A DNA stretch of 64,000 bases from positions 274,197-338,196 of the forward strand of contig PYIZ01000034.1 in NCBI GenBank assembly GCA_003635265.1, read 5' to 3'. Below, piece by piece: positions 56,334-64,000 of the stretch (position 1 is the first letter of the stretch; every line of letters begins with the position of its first letter). Position numbers and translations under genes: made by a program. This DNA comes from Candidatus Poribacteria bacterium (lineage in GTDB: Bacteria; Poribacteria; WGA-4E; PCPOR2b). The notes beneath the pieces were generated by a model, which worked only from the letters and a program-made list of their open reading frames with translations, was not told the DNA's origin and searched no databases.

Positions 56334-57437
56334 ATGGCGAAGTATCGCGCTGGAGTCATCGGGTTGGGCTGGATGGGAATGCTCTCTGATCTCGCCGGGC
56401 GGATTTGGGATCCGTATAATGTCGATGACGTAGATCGTCCCACACCTGAACTTGATATCCATCGTAGATTTCACCTCCACGAGTATCACAGCACAGGGAC
56501 TGTGCCTCATAGCTGGGCAGAAGTGATGTGGGATCGGCCGGAGATTGATTTAGTCGCCGGCGCAGATCGGGATCGGAAACGGTTGGAAGCATTCGGTGAA
56601 CGCTACGGTGAGGTGGCACTTTACACTGACGCAGCTGAGATGTTGCACACGGAGACACTCGATCTTGTTGCCATTGCTACCAACACGAAAGGTCGTGCTG
56701 ACTTAACCTGCTTGGCGGTTGCATGCGGTGTAAAGGGAATTGCAACGGAAAAACCGATGGTGCATACACTGGAGGAAGCCGATCGAATGGTCGACGCCTG
56801 TGCCGCTGCTGGCGTGCCACTTTGCTGCGGTGCTATCCCGGTGAATCACCCCTCTTACGCCAAAGCGAAGGAACTAGTCAACAGTAACACCATCGGCGAG
56901 ATCCTCTCCATTGAGACAGAAGCATCAAACTCACAGAAACAATACTGGTCCTATTTTGTTGATAGCGCACCTGCATGGGTTATCGGCGTTGGCGACCAAC
57001 CCCGACGTGAGTCGGGTAGCGATGAGTTCGCCGGACAGGGGATGATGGTCACTGAAGATAGTAAATCCATCCATTTTAGAAAGGGAGCAGGTGTAATCCG
57101 TCTGACCGGTACTGATGGCGAGATACAATTTCATTCGGGACCTCCGGGCGGTTGGCGATTATGGCAGGATATGGATACCCCCGAAGGACAGCGGCGCGTA
57201 GAGATGACGTGGCACCCTCCCCAATTTTTCGGTGGGTACAACGCTGTCTACGGACTCGCGGACATCATTGACTGCCTCGAAGGTAGACTCAATGAACCAA
57301 AGAACTCAGGCAGAAGAGTTGCTGTGGCACTTGAAGTTGAACTCGGACTAAAGCAGTCCTCCGCACAGGGAGGTGTGCGTGTCGATCTCCCACTTAAAGA
57401 CCGCTCATTGGGCCTTCATTACGATTGGTTCAGATAG
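56334..57437 (+). CDS. Gfo/Idh/MocA-family oxidoreductase
   Basis: This 367-residue NAD(P)-binding oxidoreductase has the Rossmann start AGVIGLGWMGMLSDLAGRIWDP. It carries the catalytic Lys in GIATEKPMVHTLEEADRMVDAC and a C-terminal alpha/beta domain ending GVRVDLPLKDRSLGLHYDW. I choose ATG 56334, preceded by AAGGAGGA a few bases after the SDR stop; the track's extra 41 residues are the SDR C-terminus in another frame. It is the last gene of the PhyH-SDR-Gfo/Idh row. The substrate is unknown. Confidence 0.92.
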   Translation: MAKYRAGVIGLGWMGMLSDLAGRIWDPYNVDDVDRPTPELDIHRRFHLHEYHSTGTVPHSWAEVMWDRPEIDLVAGADRDRKRLEAFGERYGEVALYTDAAEMLHTETLDLVAIATNTKGRADLTCLAVACGVKGIATEKPMVHTLEEADRMVDACAAAGVPLCCGAIPVNHPSYAKAKELVNSNTIGEILSIETEASNSQKQYWSYFVDSAPAWVIGVGDQPRRESGSDEFAGQGMMVTEDSKSIHFRKGAGVIRLTGTDGEIQFHSGPPGGWRLWQDMDTPEGQRRVEMTWHPPQFFGGYNAVYGLADIIDCLEGRLNEPKNSGRRVAVALEVELGLKQSSAQGGVRVDLPLKDRSLGLHYDWFR

Positions 57438-57460
57438 AAGTACTGCCCAAACTTTACTAT

Positions 57461-57490
57461 TTGACGTGTAGTCGCGCGTTAAAATTAAAT
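57461..57490 (+). promoter_or_regulatory. Possible promoter for the DUF1549/DUF1501 group
   Basis: TTGACG (57461-57466) is followed after 18 bases by TTAAAT (57485-57490, four of six consensus bases), about 65 bases before the first gene. Confidence 0.35.
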
Positions 57491-57555
57491 TGAAGTAGAG
57501 TAAGGAAGGCGCATTTCCACAAAGCTGCATGACAATCAGTATTAGGAGGAAGCAT

Positions 57556-59169
57556 ATGAAGACGATGAAAATCTTATGCCAGACACGAAATAATTTATTG
57601 AATGGTTTACTGGTCTTGATTGGTATAAGTATTCTGCTATTGCTGTGGAGCTTCAGCACCGGCGTCGAGGGACGTATTTGGTCTGGCACAAAGTATATAG
57701 ATCAACTTATTGATGCTCGATTGAAAGAAGAAGGAATTAAACCATCGAAACAATCCAGTGACGCCGAATTTTTGCGGCGTGTGCATCTGGATCTGACAGG
57801 AAAAATTCCCACCGTCGAAGCGGTTGTCAGTTTCCTCGAAGACGGTTCTAGGAATAAACGTGAAAAAAAGATTGATGAACTGATTGGCAGCGAACTTTAC
57901 CTCGACTACTGGACGCGATTGTGGACCAATTGGCTCATCGGTCGAGACGATAATGATATGGAGCGGCGCTTAGGATTGGAGCGGTGGATCCGTGCAAGCC
58001 TCGCACGAAATATGCCTTATAACCAATTTGTTACAGCCTTGATTGCAGCAGAAGGCAATATTGAAGAAAATGGTGCGGCGAACTATCTGCTACGCTACGA
58101 ACTCTCGCCGGTAGATCTCGCTTCTCACACCTCCCGGTTGTTCCTTGGGTTACCGATGCAGTGTGCCCAATGTCATGACCATAAAACCGAAGCATGGTAT
58201 CAGGAGGACTTCTACGGGTTGGCGGCGTTTTTTGCCAACATTCGTGTTGAAGAGGCCTTCAAAATGGACAAAGACAGCGGAGAACGCGTTACAGAGCGTT
58301 ACTTGAAAAATGTCCCCAAAGGCTCGGTCTATATGCCGGAAACTGATGAACCCACTCCACCAAGTTTTCTCGATGGCACACGCCCCACGACGCCAACGGT
58401 TAAGCAAAGACAAGCCCTGAGTAAATGGATGACTGCCAAGGATAATCCGTATTTCTGCCACGCTATTGTTAACCGGATCTGGGCGCACTTTATGGGAAGA
58501 GGATTTGTAGAACCGCTAGACGGATTTGGGGAGGAGTATCCACCATCCAATCCCGCATTGCTTGATTGGCTGGCAAAAGATTTTATGATTCATGGATATG
58601 ATCTACGCTACTTGATGCGCACCCTCCTCAACACCAAAACCTACCAACGCACCTCTGAAACAAACAAAAGCAATCAAAATGACGATCTCTATTACTCACA
58701 CGCCTATGTTAAACCGCTGACAGCGGAACAATTCTTCTATTCGATGTTAGAATCTACCGGTTTTGAGCGACTTCAAAAACGGCGAGATCGTGGTCAACTG
58801 GAAGAGATGAAACGCCGCTATTTGGAACGTTTTCTCTTCTTGATTGATAACGGTGAAATGGAGGAAGTTGAGGCATTCAACGGCACTGTTCCGCAAGCCT
58901 TGATGATGATTAATGGACCGCTGGTCAATGACAGTGGATCTCACAAAGAGCGGGGTGGTCTCCTCCACTATATTCTCAAAACGAAGCGTACGAAGCGGGC
59001 ACGACTCGATCAGATTTACCTTACGACCCTGTCGCGCTACCCTCGGACCTCAGAAAGGACCTATTTCGATCGATACTTACGGTCAAGTCTGTATCGCAAC
59101 GATGCGCTTGCGTATGAAGATCTTTACTGGGCACTGCTCAATTCCGCCGAATTCGCGTTGAACCATTAG
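57556..59169 (+). CDS. DUF1549/DUF1553 (PSD1-type) exported protein with CxxCH motif
   Basis: This 537-residue protein has an N-terminal membrane or signal helix (GLLVLIGISILLLLWSFSTGVEG). The DUF1549 domain, from about 45 to 240, contains DAEFLRRVHLDLTGKIPTVEAVVSFL and a haem-type PMQCAQCHDHKTEAW motif. The DUF1553 domain begins near RQALSKWMTAKDNPYFCHAIVNRIWAHFMGRGFVEPLDGF and continues to the end. In planctomycete-like bacteria such proteins pair with DUF1501 proteins, as here; their biochemical role is not settled. ATG 57556 lies six bases after AGGAGG, better than the track's 57529. The length is short for the family, which often also carries a cytochrome or LamG part. Confidence 0.88.
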   Translation: MKTMKILCQTRNNLLNGLLVLIGISILLLLWSFSTGVEGRIWSGTKYIDQLIDARLKEEGIKPSKQSSDAEFLRRVHLDLTGKIPTVEAVVSFLEDGSRNKREKKIDELIGSELYLDYWTRLWTNWLIGRDDNDMERRLGLERWIRASLARNMPYNQFVTALIAAEGNIEENGAANYLLRYELSPVDLASHTSRLFLGLPMQCAQCHDHKTEAWYQEDFYGLAAFFANIRVEEAFKMDKDSGERVTERYLKNVPKGSVYMPETDEPTPPSFLDGTRPTTPTVKQRQALSKWMTAKDNPYFCHAIVNRIWAHFMGRGFVEPLDGFGEEYPPSNPALLDWLAKDFMIHGYDLRYLMRTLLNTKTYQRTSETNKSNQNDDLYYSHAYVKPLTAEQFFYSMLESTGFERLQKRRDRGQLEEMKRRYLERFLFLIDNGEMEEVEAFNGTVPQALMMINGPLVNDSGSHKERGGLLHYILKTKRTKRARLDQIYLTTLSRYPRTSERTYFDRYLRSSLYRNDALAYEDLYWALLNSAEFALNH

Positions 59170-59224
59170 ATATGCAGCGTGAGGATTAATTAACAAAATA
59201 GAGACAAAAGGAGAATCGCCTATC

Positions 59225-59635
59225 ATGGAAGCCAATCCGGAAACAACTGAACTGAAGAATATGGTTCAGAACCTCAGCAATCTGGTGGTACAAGTCTCCA
59301 AAGATGTTAATCAAATGCGTGGTGAGCTGAACCAGATTAACGAGCGTCTCGGTTCATTGGAGGGACGCATGAGCACACTCGAAACACGAATGAGTGCACT
59401 CGAAACACGAGTCGAACAGCGAATGAGTGCGCTCGAAACACGAGTCGAACAACGAATGAGTGCGCTCGAAACACAAATGAGTGCGCTCGAAACACGAGTC
59501 GAGACACGGATGAGTGCGATGGAAACACGACTTGAAAGACGAATCACGGATGTTTTCAAGTGGATGGTCGGCATGACGGTGCCAGTTTGGATCACTATCC
59601 TCGTCCTCATTATTACCCAATTTATCAAGGGATAG
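59225..59635 (+). CDS. Tandem-repeat coiled-coil protein with C-terminal membrane anchor
   Basis: This 136-residue protein is almost entirely coiled coil, followed by one membrane helix (VGMTVPVWITILVLIITQFIKG). Residues 49-106 consist of near-identical units of 7 (MSALETR) and 11 (MSALETRVEQR) residues in the order 7-11-11-7-11-11, that is, heptads and hendecads, which keep the hydrophobic seam in register. At the DNA level the units are also nearly identical, so the array can change length by slippage. It sits between the DUF1549/1553 and DUF1501 genes. The function is unknown; a trimeric or tetrameric membrane-anchored rod is the structural expectation. Confidence 0.8.
   Translation: MEANPETTELKNMVQNLSNLVVQVSKDVNQMRGELNQINERLGSLEGRMSTLETRMSALETRVEQRMSALETRVEQRMSALETQMSALETRVETRMSAMETRLERRITDVFKWMVGMTVPVWITILVLIITQFIKG
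59369..59542 (+). repeat. 21/33-bp coding tandem repeats
   Basis: Units based on atgagtgcgctcgaaacacga (21 bp) with an optional gtcgaacagcga-like 12-bp extension are repeated six times inside the coiled-coil gene. Confidence 0.85.
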
Positions 59636-59648
59636 GAAAAGGATTGCT

Positions 59649-60953
59649 ATGAAAGCACAGATTAGAATACCTGATAGTGAAATATTCGATTTCCGGCAGC
59701 AAGGTGTTTCAAGACGTGATTTTCTCAAAGTTGGGGTGAGCAGTTTTTTAGGACTGATAGCGATGCAACATCTGCAATCATTGGCGTTGACGCCGCTGGA
59801 GGGAATTGCAGCCCGCGCTAAACATTGCATTGTCCTATTCATGAACGGCGGCGCAAGTCAATTGGATACCTTTGACCCCAAGCCGGATACGCTTAACGCT
59901 GGACCCTTCGCAGCGATTCCAACAAGCGTTGAGGACGTCCAGTTTTCCGAACACCTGCCTCAACTCGCGGAACAGGCGCACCATCTGTCGATCATTCGGT
60001 CAATGGTTTCGCGTGAAGGCAACCACGAACGGGCACGCTATCTGCTCCACACCGGCTACGCGCCAACGGGTTCTGTGAGGCATCCGACCTTCGGTTCGAT
60101 CGCCTCCCACTATTTGAATGATGAAGATTTTGAACTGCCCAACTGCGTCAACATCAATACCCCCGCTTTTACGAGCGGGTTCCTCAGCGCCGAACACGAT
60201 CCCTTCGTTGTCAACAACCCGATGAAACCGATTGAGGACCTCAAATATCCCCCACAGATGGACGCACGCCGATTTGAGCAGCGCCTCCGGATGCTGGCAG
60301 ACCTAGAAAAGGATTTCCTCAAGAAGCATGCGAATCGGAGTACGGAATCGCATCAAGCTATCTACAAGAAAGCAGATAAGCTGATTAATTCGCCGCACGC
60401 GAAGGCGTTTGACCTCTCACAAGAACCGCTAGCTGTGAGAGAAGCCTACGGCATGAATGCATTTGGCGATGGCTGCGTGATGGCGCGACGGTTGGTTGAG
60501 GCTGGCGTGAAATTTGTCGAAGTGTCCCTCGACGGTTGGGATACGCATGACAATAACTTTGAGCAACACAAAAACCTGCTCGAAACGCTTGACCCTGCCT
60601 TCTCAATGCTTGTGAAAGACCTTGCCGATCGGGACCTGTTGGAGGAAACTATCGTCTTGTGGCTCGGCGAATTTGGGCGCACCCCCAAAATTAATGATAA
60701 TGATGGACGTGACCATTTCCCCAACGGTTGGTCGGTTGTTCTCGGGGGAGGCGGGATTCACGGTGGACAGGTGATTGGCGCTACGAGTGAAGATGGGTTG
60801 GAGGTTGTGGATCGACCCGTTTCTGTTCCTGATCTGTTTGCGTCGCTCTGCTATTCTCTTGGCATTGATGACACTGACCAAAATTACTCCAGAGGTGGGC
60901 GACCGATTCGGGTGGTGAACGACGGGAGCGTTATTAAGGAGTTGTTTGCTTAA
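59649..60953 (+). CDS. DUF1501 family protein with Tat-type signal
   Basis: This 434-residue DUF1501 (sulfatase-like fold) protein has an N-terminal twin-arginine motif SRRDFLKVGVSSFLGLIAM, so it is probably exported folded. Conserved stretches are CIVLFMNGGASQLDTFDPKPD, LSIIRSMVSREGNHERARYLLHTGY, KFVEVSLDGWDTHDNNFEQHKNLL, TIVLWLGEFGRTPKINDNDGRDHFPNGWSVVLGGGGIHGGQVIGAT and the final VSVPDLFASLCYSLGID. The Asp/His pattern matches the alkaline phosphatase-type fold. It follows the DUF1549/1553 gene and coiled-coil gene in one row. The substrate is unknown; the pairing with DUF1553 proteins is the family's hallmark. Confidence 0.92.
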   Translation: MKAQIRIPDSEIFDFRQQGVSRRDFLKVGVSSFLGLIAMQHLQSLALTPLEGIAARAKHCIVLFMNGGASQLDTFDPKPDTLNAGPFAAIPTSVEDVQFSEHLPQLAEQAHHLSIIRSMVSREGNHERARYLLHTGYAPTGSVRHPTFGSIASHYLNDEDFELPNCVNINTPAFTSGFLSAEHDPFVVNNPMKPIEDLKYPPQMDARRFEQRLRMLADLEKDFLKKHANRSTESHQAIYKKADKLINSPHAKAFDLSQEPLAVREAYGMNAFGDGCVMARRLVEAGVKFVEVSLDGWDTHDNNFEQHKNLLETLDPAFSMLVKDLADRDLLEETIVLWLGEFGRTPKINDNDGRDHFPNGWSVVLGGGGIHGGQVIGATSEDGLEVVDRPVSVPDLFASLCYSLGIDDTDQNYSRGGRPIRVVNDGSVIKELFA

Positions 60954-60967
60954 CTTGGCGGTGTCCG

Positions 60968-61004
60968 GGAGTCTGGTGCAACACCTAAAGTTGCAGCAGA
61001 CTCC
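60968..61004. terminator. Hairpin between convergent genes
   Basis: Arms ggagtctg-g-tgcaac and gttgca-g-cagactcc form a 14-bp stem with one G-G mismatch and a seven-base loop. It lies between convergent stops and probably limits both transcripts, but no clean T-tract follows. Confidence 0.55.
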
Positions 61005-61030
61005 TGTTGTGCTGGATTTCTTCGAAAGTC

Positions 61031-62122
61031 CTATGTAACCTCTGGCGGTCCGGTATAGCCGATGCTCGTCCAACCTGCGACATCGCCACCCTTCAGGCGG
61101 TAGGGATGGGGATAGATCTTGAGAGAACGATCCTCCAACGGCAAGGAAATTCGCTGATGTCCATGGTGAGCGGACTGCTTCAGGGCGATTGCGATTTCCA
61201 GAGCTTGACGGTAGTCGTGTCCACTGCAAACGGCATCTTCGCCGGTATCCACCGCTCGCATGAGCCGTTCAATGGCTGATGTAAACCCGTCTTTTCGAGG
61301 GCTATCCAGAAACTCAGGCTGAACTGGTGTTGAAGCAGCACCTTGACCTTGGATCAGGATAGGTCTAGGAGAGCTCGTCCATACCCGCCCATTCTCTCCG
61401 GTGACCGAAGCGGGGCAGAACCCTTTCTGCTCTGTTGGTGGCTTGACAATTTCGCAGACGATTCCGCCTGATAATCCCAAGCGACCATAAGCCGGGGAAT
61501 CAGTTTCGACTGCTGCAAATTCGACAGGAGGCATCCAGCCGGCTTGTGGCGGCAACGCCCATCCCTCCGCCCATTCCACTTCCATACCCGTGAGCAAGCG
61601 CATGATGGTCAGCTGGACGCAGCCACCACCCGATACTTCTGTCGGCAGCCCACCGGGAATTGCGGCACCGGTTAGTTGACCGATATTACCCGCACGGATC
61701 CAATCCGCAATCTCTAGCAGGTAGGGCGCATCCCAGTACCCAGTCCCACAGCCGAAAGCGGTTCCACGTTCCCGGCAGACATGCACCATTTCATCCGCCT
61801 CCGATAGTTCAACGGCTATCGGCTTTTCGCATGACACCGCCTTGACACCGGCTTCGGCACAAGCGATTACCGTCTCAGGATTGTGGCCGACGGGCAGAAT
61901 AATTGAGACAATGTCGGGTACCTCTTTGGCAAAGAGTTCGTCCACTGTATCAAAGACGGTTTCGACACCGTAACGCTCGGCGAAGGCACCCCGCCGATCC
62001 CGGGCACGGTCTACCAGCGCGACAATTTCGCAGTCTGGATGGCTGGCGTAGGCGCGCAAATAGAAACGTCCCCAAGTCCCTGCGCCCCCAACAACTGCAA
62101 CTCTGTATTTTTTCGTTGGCAA
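61031..62122 (-). CDS. Gfo/Idh/MocA-family oxidoreductase
   Basis: This 363-residue dehydrogenase opens PTKKYRVAVVGGAGTWGRFYLRAYASHPDCEIVALVD. It continues with GVKAVSCEKPIAVELSEADEMVHVC (catalytic Lys in EKP) and ends in a C-terminal domain with ISLPLEDRSLKIYPHPYRLKGGD. I take TTG 62122 as start because AAAGGAA lies eight bases upstream and the residues match the family; the track's GTG 62149 has no ribosome site. It lies downstream of a GNAT-SCP2 gene on the same strand. The substrate is unknown. Confidence 0.87.
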   Translation of the reverse strand: MPTKKYRVAVVGGAGTWGRFYLRAYASHPDCEIVALVDRARDRRGAFAERYGVETVFDTVDELFAKEVPDIVSIILPVGHNPETVIACAEAGVKAVSCEKPIAVELSEADEMVHVCRERGTAFGCGTGYWDAPYLLEIADWIRAGNIGQLTGAAIPGGLPTEVSGGGCVQLTIMRLLTGMEVEWAEGWALPPQAGWMPPVEFAAVETDSPAYGRLGLSGGIVCEIVKPPTEQKGFCPASVTGENGRVWTSSPRPILIQGQGAASTPVQPEFLDSPRKDGFTSAIERLMRAVDTGEDAVCSGHDYRQALEIAIALKQSAHHGHQRISLPLEDRSLKIYPHPYRLKGGDVAGWTSIGYTGPPEVT

Positions 62123-62185
62123 AATGGAATTCCTTTCGTATGTTAGCACGTGTGTGGAAGTAAAGATTAGGCTGAACCACCTGCA

Positions 62186-63304
62186 TCAAAATCGGTCGGG
62201 CCACCAGACGTGTGGATAACCGAGTGGAAAAAGGGTTTCCAGAATGGGAATAATCCCTCCAGTTACCGAAACATCGGGCTCAACCGCAAGATCTTCAATG
62301 CTTCGCCGTCCCATCATCAGTTGGATCAGCTTGTCCTGTGGTATCTCAAGCTGGAAGGCGTTCGCCTTACTGCTAGTGTGTGCAACGCGTCCCCGATCAA
62401 TTCCCAAGCAGTCCTGCCCTAGCTCTGTTGAGATCAGAATCTTCCCGCTCCACTGTGAGAGATGTGCAGAACGGCGTAGCCGTTTTTCTAACTCGCCGGT
62501 AATCCTTTGTAACGTGCTCGATTGGTTGATAATTCGCATCATACCTCCGCGGTTCTTCGGGTTTTGGATATTTGTGCGGCATCCATAGCGTCGGCAGAAG
62601 ATAGCGAATGGATGATCGGCGGGCATTGAGCATTCAATTTGCGCTGCACCAATGTGTTTGGCGCGATCCCCAAGAAAGCAAACGATTGTCTCAAAAATCG
62701 TCCTATCCTGAAACCCAATATCGCAAAGGAGGCATTTTTCTTCCGTTTCATCGCAGACGAAATAGCCGATTACCTCACCGGCTTCGTTCAGGACAACAAA
62801 CGGGTCAGCAACAACGCCAAAGCCGCTTCCCATCTTGAAGTCTTTCCAACGGGTTTCGTCTCTCAACGGTGTACCCGTGCGTTCGGCGTTGTTCGCTGCG
62901 TAGAGAGCCAATATTTTCGGCACGTCCCCCGTTTCAAATTTTCGGATCTGATATGTGGAGACAGCCGCCTGTGCTTCCGCTGTATCAAATTCCACCCATG
63001 TTTCCGGCAGCGCTGTTGCATAACCGAATTTGGGATAGAAGTCCGCGATACCAAAGAGCATAGCAACATCGAACCCATTCTCTGTCATGAACGCCGTGGA
63101 GTCCTCCATGACGCGTCGAGAATATCCTCTGTTGCGATGCTCCTCTTTTGTGCCGACACCAGCGATACCGCCCAATTTGAGTCGGGCTGTCCCGAATCGC
63201 ATCTGGTATTCGTGGATCCAGAGGCGACTCACATCTTGCTCGTCTTCGGTCGAAAGCGAGATCTTCCAAACACTGTCAGTCTGTGATAATCGGTCAATTT
63301 TCAT
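62186..63304 (-). CDS. Eis-like GNAT acetyltransferase with SCP2-type C-terminal domain
   Basis: This 372-residue protein has an N-terminal GNAT fold: LGGIAGVGTKEEHRNRGYSRRVMEDSTAFMTENGFDVAMLFGIADFYPKFGYATA shows the acetyl-CoA-binding RNRGYSRRV loop. A second GNAT-like middle domain follows (KILALYAANNAERTGTPLRDETRW, GEVIGYFVCDE). The C-terminal sterol-carrier-like domain contains RVAHTSSKANAFQLEIPQDKLIQLMMGRRSIEDLAVEPDVSVTGG. The order is that of Eis-type N-acetyltransferases, which acetylate lysine or amine-bearing small molecules. ATG 63304 follows GAGGGA. The natural substrate is unknown. Confidence 0.85.
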   Translation of the reverse strand: MKIDRLSQTDSVWKISLSTEDEQDVSRLWIHEYQMRFGTARLKLGGIAGVGTKEEHRNRGYSRRVMEDSTAFMTENGFDVAMLFGIADFYPKFGYATALPETWVEFDTAEAQAAVSTYQIRKFETGDVPKILALYAANNAERTGTPLRDETRWKDFKMGSGFGVVADPFVVLNEAGEVIGYFVCDETEEKCLLCDIGFQDRTIFETIVCFLGDRAKHIGAAQIECSMPADHPFAIFCRRYGCRTNIQNPKNRGGMMRIINQSSTLQRITGELEKRLRRSAHLSQWSGKILISTELGQDCLGIDRGRVAHTSSKANAFQLEIPQDKLIQLMMGRRSIEDLAVEPDVSVTGGIIPILETLFPLGYPHVWWPDRF

Positions 63305-63341
63305 CAAAATCCCTCAATTTTCCAATTTCTACCTTTATACA

Positions 63342-64000
63342 TCACGCATCACGCCACTGCTCCAGTGGGTGCCGACGATCGGCGAGTGGCAACTCTACCC
63401 GACGTCCACCTTCGCGATGGGACTGATAAATCGCCATCATCATTTCAAACGCCCAACGTCCTTCCTCACCGCTACTCGGCGGCTGTGTGTCAGTTTCGAT
63501 CGCATGAATCAGCCGTCGGTACATGGTGACGACTGGCTCCTCAAGCCCGACATCTGATAAATCAACCTGCTGCCAATCTGAGAAGTGCGTCGGCGCACCT
63601 TCCATCGGACGGGGCAGATGCCACAGGTTGTCCCTCACGCTTGCTGACGCACGCACCGCTAACTGTCCTTCCGTTCCGAGGACATCCACACCGTAATTCT
63701 CGCTCATCGTCTTGGCATAGTTGATAAAGTGCGTCTCACCCCAGATCCCGCCTTGGAAACCGTAGTGTGCTATTGCGCGTGTCCCCATCACCAATCCAGA
63801 GTCCCGATCTCGCGGAGACATCTCCTTCGCCTCCATAATATCCGTCGGTCCGGCGGGTTGGTTCTCGTTGTAAACCGTCCCCGAACACCACTCCGGAACC
63901 CCACCGAAGCAGAGCATCATGTCCGCGACGTGCGTTCCCATCTCCATGAACTCGTTCCCACTTTTGCGTCCGGCTTTGTTTCTACCGCGCACCAAAATAA
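63342..64000 (-). CDS. Gfo/Idh/MocA-family oxidoreductase, C-terminal part (cut by window edge)
   Basis: About 219 codons of the C-terminal half of an oxidoreductase run off the right edge; the frame stays open to base 64000, so the track's apparent start at 63995 is not real. RGRNKAGRKSGNEFMEMGTHVADMMLCFGGVPEWCSGTVYNENQPAG is the typical central block, with the His of GTHVADMML near the substrate. GVDVLGTEGQLAVRAS and VELPLADRRHPLEQWRD are the usual later strands. It follows the pattern of several other sugar-type dehydrogenases in the window. Confidence 0.87.
   Translation of the reverse strand, partial: ILVRGRNKAGRKSGNEFMEMGTHVADMMLCFGGVPEWCSGTVYNENQPAGPTDIMEAKEMSPRDRDSGLVMGTRAIAHYGFQGGIWGETHFINYAKTMSENYGVDVLGTEGQLAVRASASVRDNLWHLPRPMEGAPTHFSDWQQVDLSDVGLEEPVVTMYRRLIHAIETDTQPPSSGEEGRWAFEMMMAIYQSHREGGRRVELPLADRRHPLEQWRDA

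Noticed and set aside
59369-59542. CRISPR-like array
   Set aside because: The units are coding, contiguous and lack unique spacers.
59311-59628. Minus-strand ORF opposite the coiled-coil gene
   Set aside because: It is a mirror of the tandem repeats, low in complexity and without a ribosome site.

Overview
The window is bacterial, with moderate G+C and tightly packed genes. The gene content points to a Candidatus Poribacteria-like lineage or a close relative in the PVC/FCB neighbourhood. Signs include many Gfo/Idh/MocA oxidoreductases, a DUF1549/DUF1553 plus DUF1501 pair, a phytanoyl-CoA dioxygenase, sulfatase-family and ComA-like enzymes, exported LamG proteins that share one C-terminal motif, and short dispersed palindromes. 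This assignment comes from gene content only. No rRNA, tRNA, CRISPR array, prophage or intact insertion sequence was seen.

Layout. 1-4 kb (minus): the N-terminal part of a PAS-repeat sensor protein, a GAF-PP2C phosphatase and a STAS anti-sigma antagonist, which together form a partner-switching signalling set. 4.3-6.6 kb (plus): a cyclic-nucleotide-binding protein overlapping an AI-2E-type membrane protein. 6.7-9.3 kb: a squalene-hopene-cyclase-like enzyme and a TIGR04283-type glycosyltransferase. 9.4-17.4 kb (minus): a Gfo/Idh oxidoreductase, DnaK, a lone receiver domain, DNA polymerase I and two small membrane proteins. 17.6-22.4 kb (plus): a peptide/nickel-type ABC importer lacking its ATPases, and a DgoD-like enolase-superfamily dehydratase. 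22.5-26.2 kb: four exported LamG-fold proteins with the same C-terminal motif. 26.4-30.5 kb (plus): a TIM-barrel isomerase, a sulfatase-fold hydrolase, a phosphosulfolactate-synthase-like protein and an NHL propeller.

30.5-42 kb: malate synthase G, HisG, a lipoprotein with two carboxypeptidase-regulatory-like repeats, LigA, a DUF433/DUF5615 toxin-antitoxin-like pair, a 45-residue very basic protein missing from the ORF track, and an AddA-like helicase with an apparently degenerate nuclease site. 42.1-45.1 kb (minus): an assimilatory sulfur operon with a cysteine synthase, APS reductase, CysO-like sulfur carrier, JAMM protease and NIL-domain protein. It resembles the mycobacterial CysM-CysO-Mec route, but the carrier has residues after its diglycine. 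45.3-50.3 kb: a ClpX-like AAA ATPase, a LarA-like protein, a divergent MarR regulator carrying a ferritin-like tail, and an ECF sigma factor. 51-57.4 kb (plus): 6-phosphogluconate dehydrogenase followed by HAD, D-2-hydroxyacid dehydrogenase, PhyH, SDR and Gfo/Idh genes, probably for carbohydrate or polyol catabolism. 57.5-61 kb (plus): a DUF1549/1553 protein, a coiled-coil membrane protein and a DUF1501 protein. 61-64 kb (minus): a Gfo/Idh oxidoreductase, a GNAT-SCP2 acetyltransferase and a second Gfo/Idh gene cut by the window edge.

The best candidates for something undescribed are the shared C-terminal motif of the LamG proteins, the tailed CysO carrier overlapping its JAMM protease, the ComA-like operon with a probable Thr-nucleophile sulfatase-fold enzyme, and the MarR-ferritin fusion with its palindromic operator facing larA.
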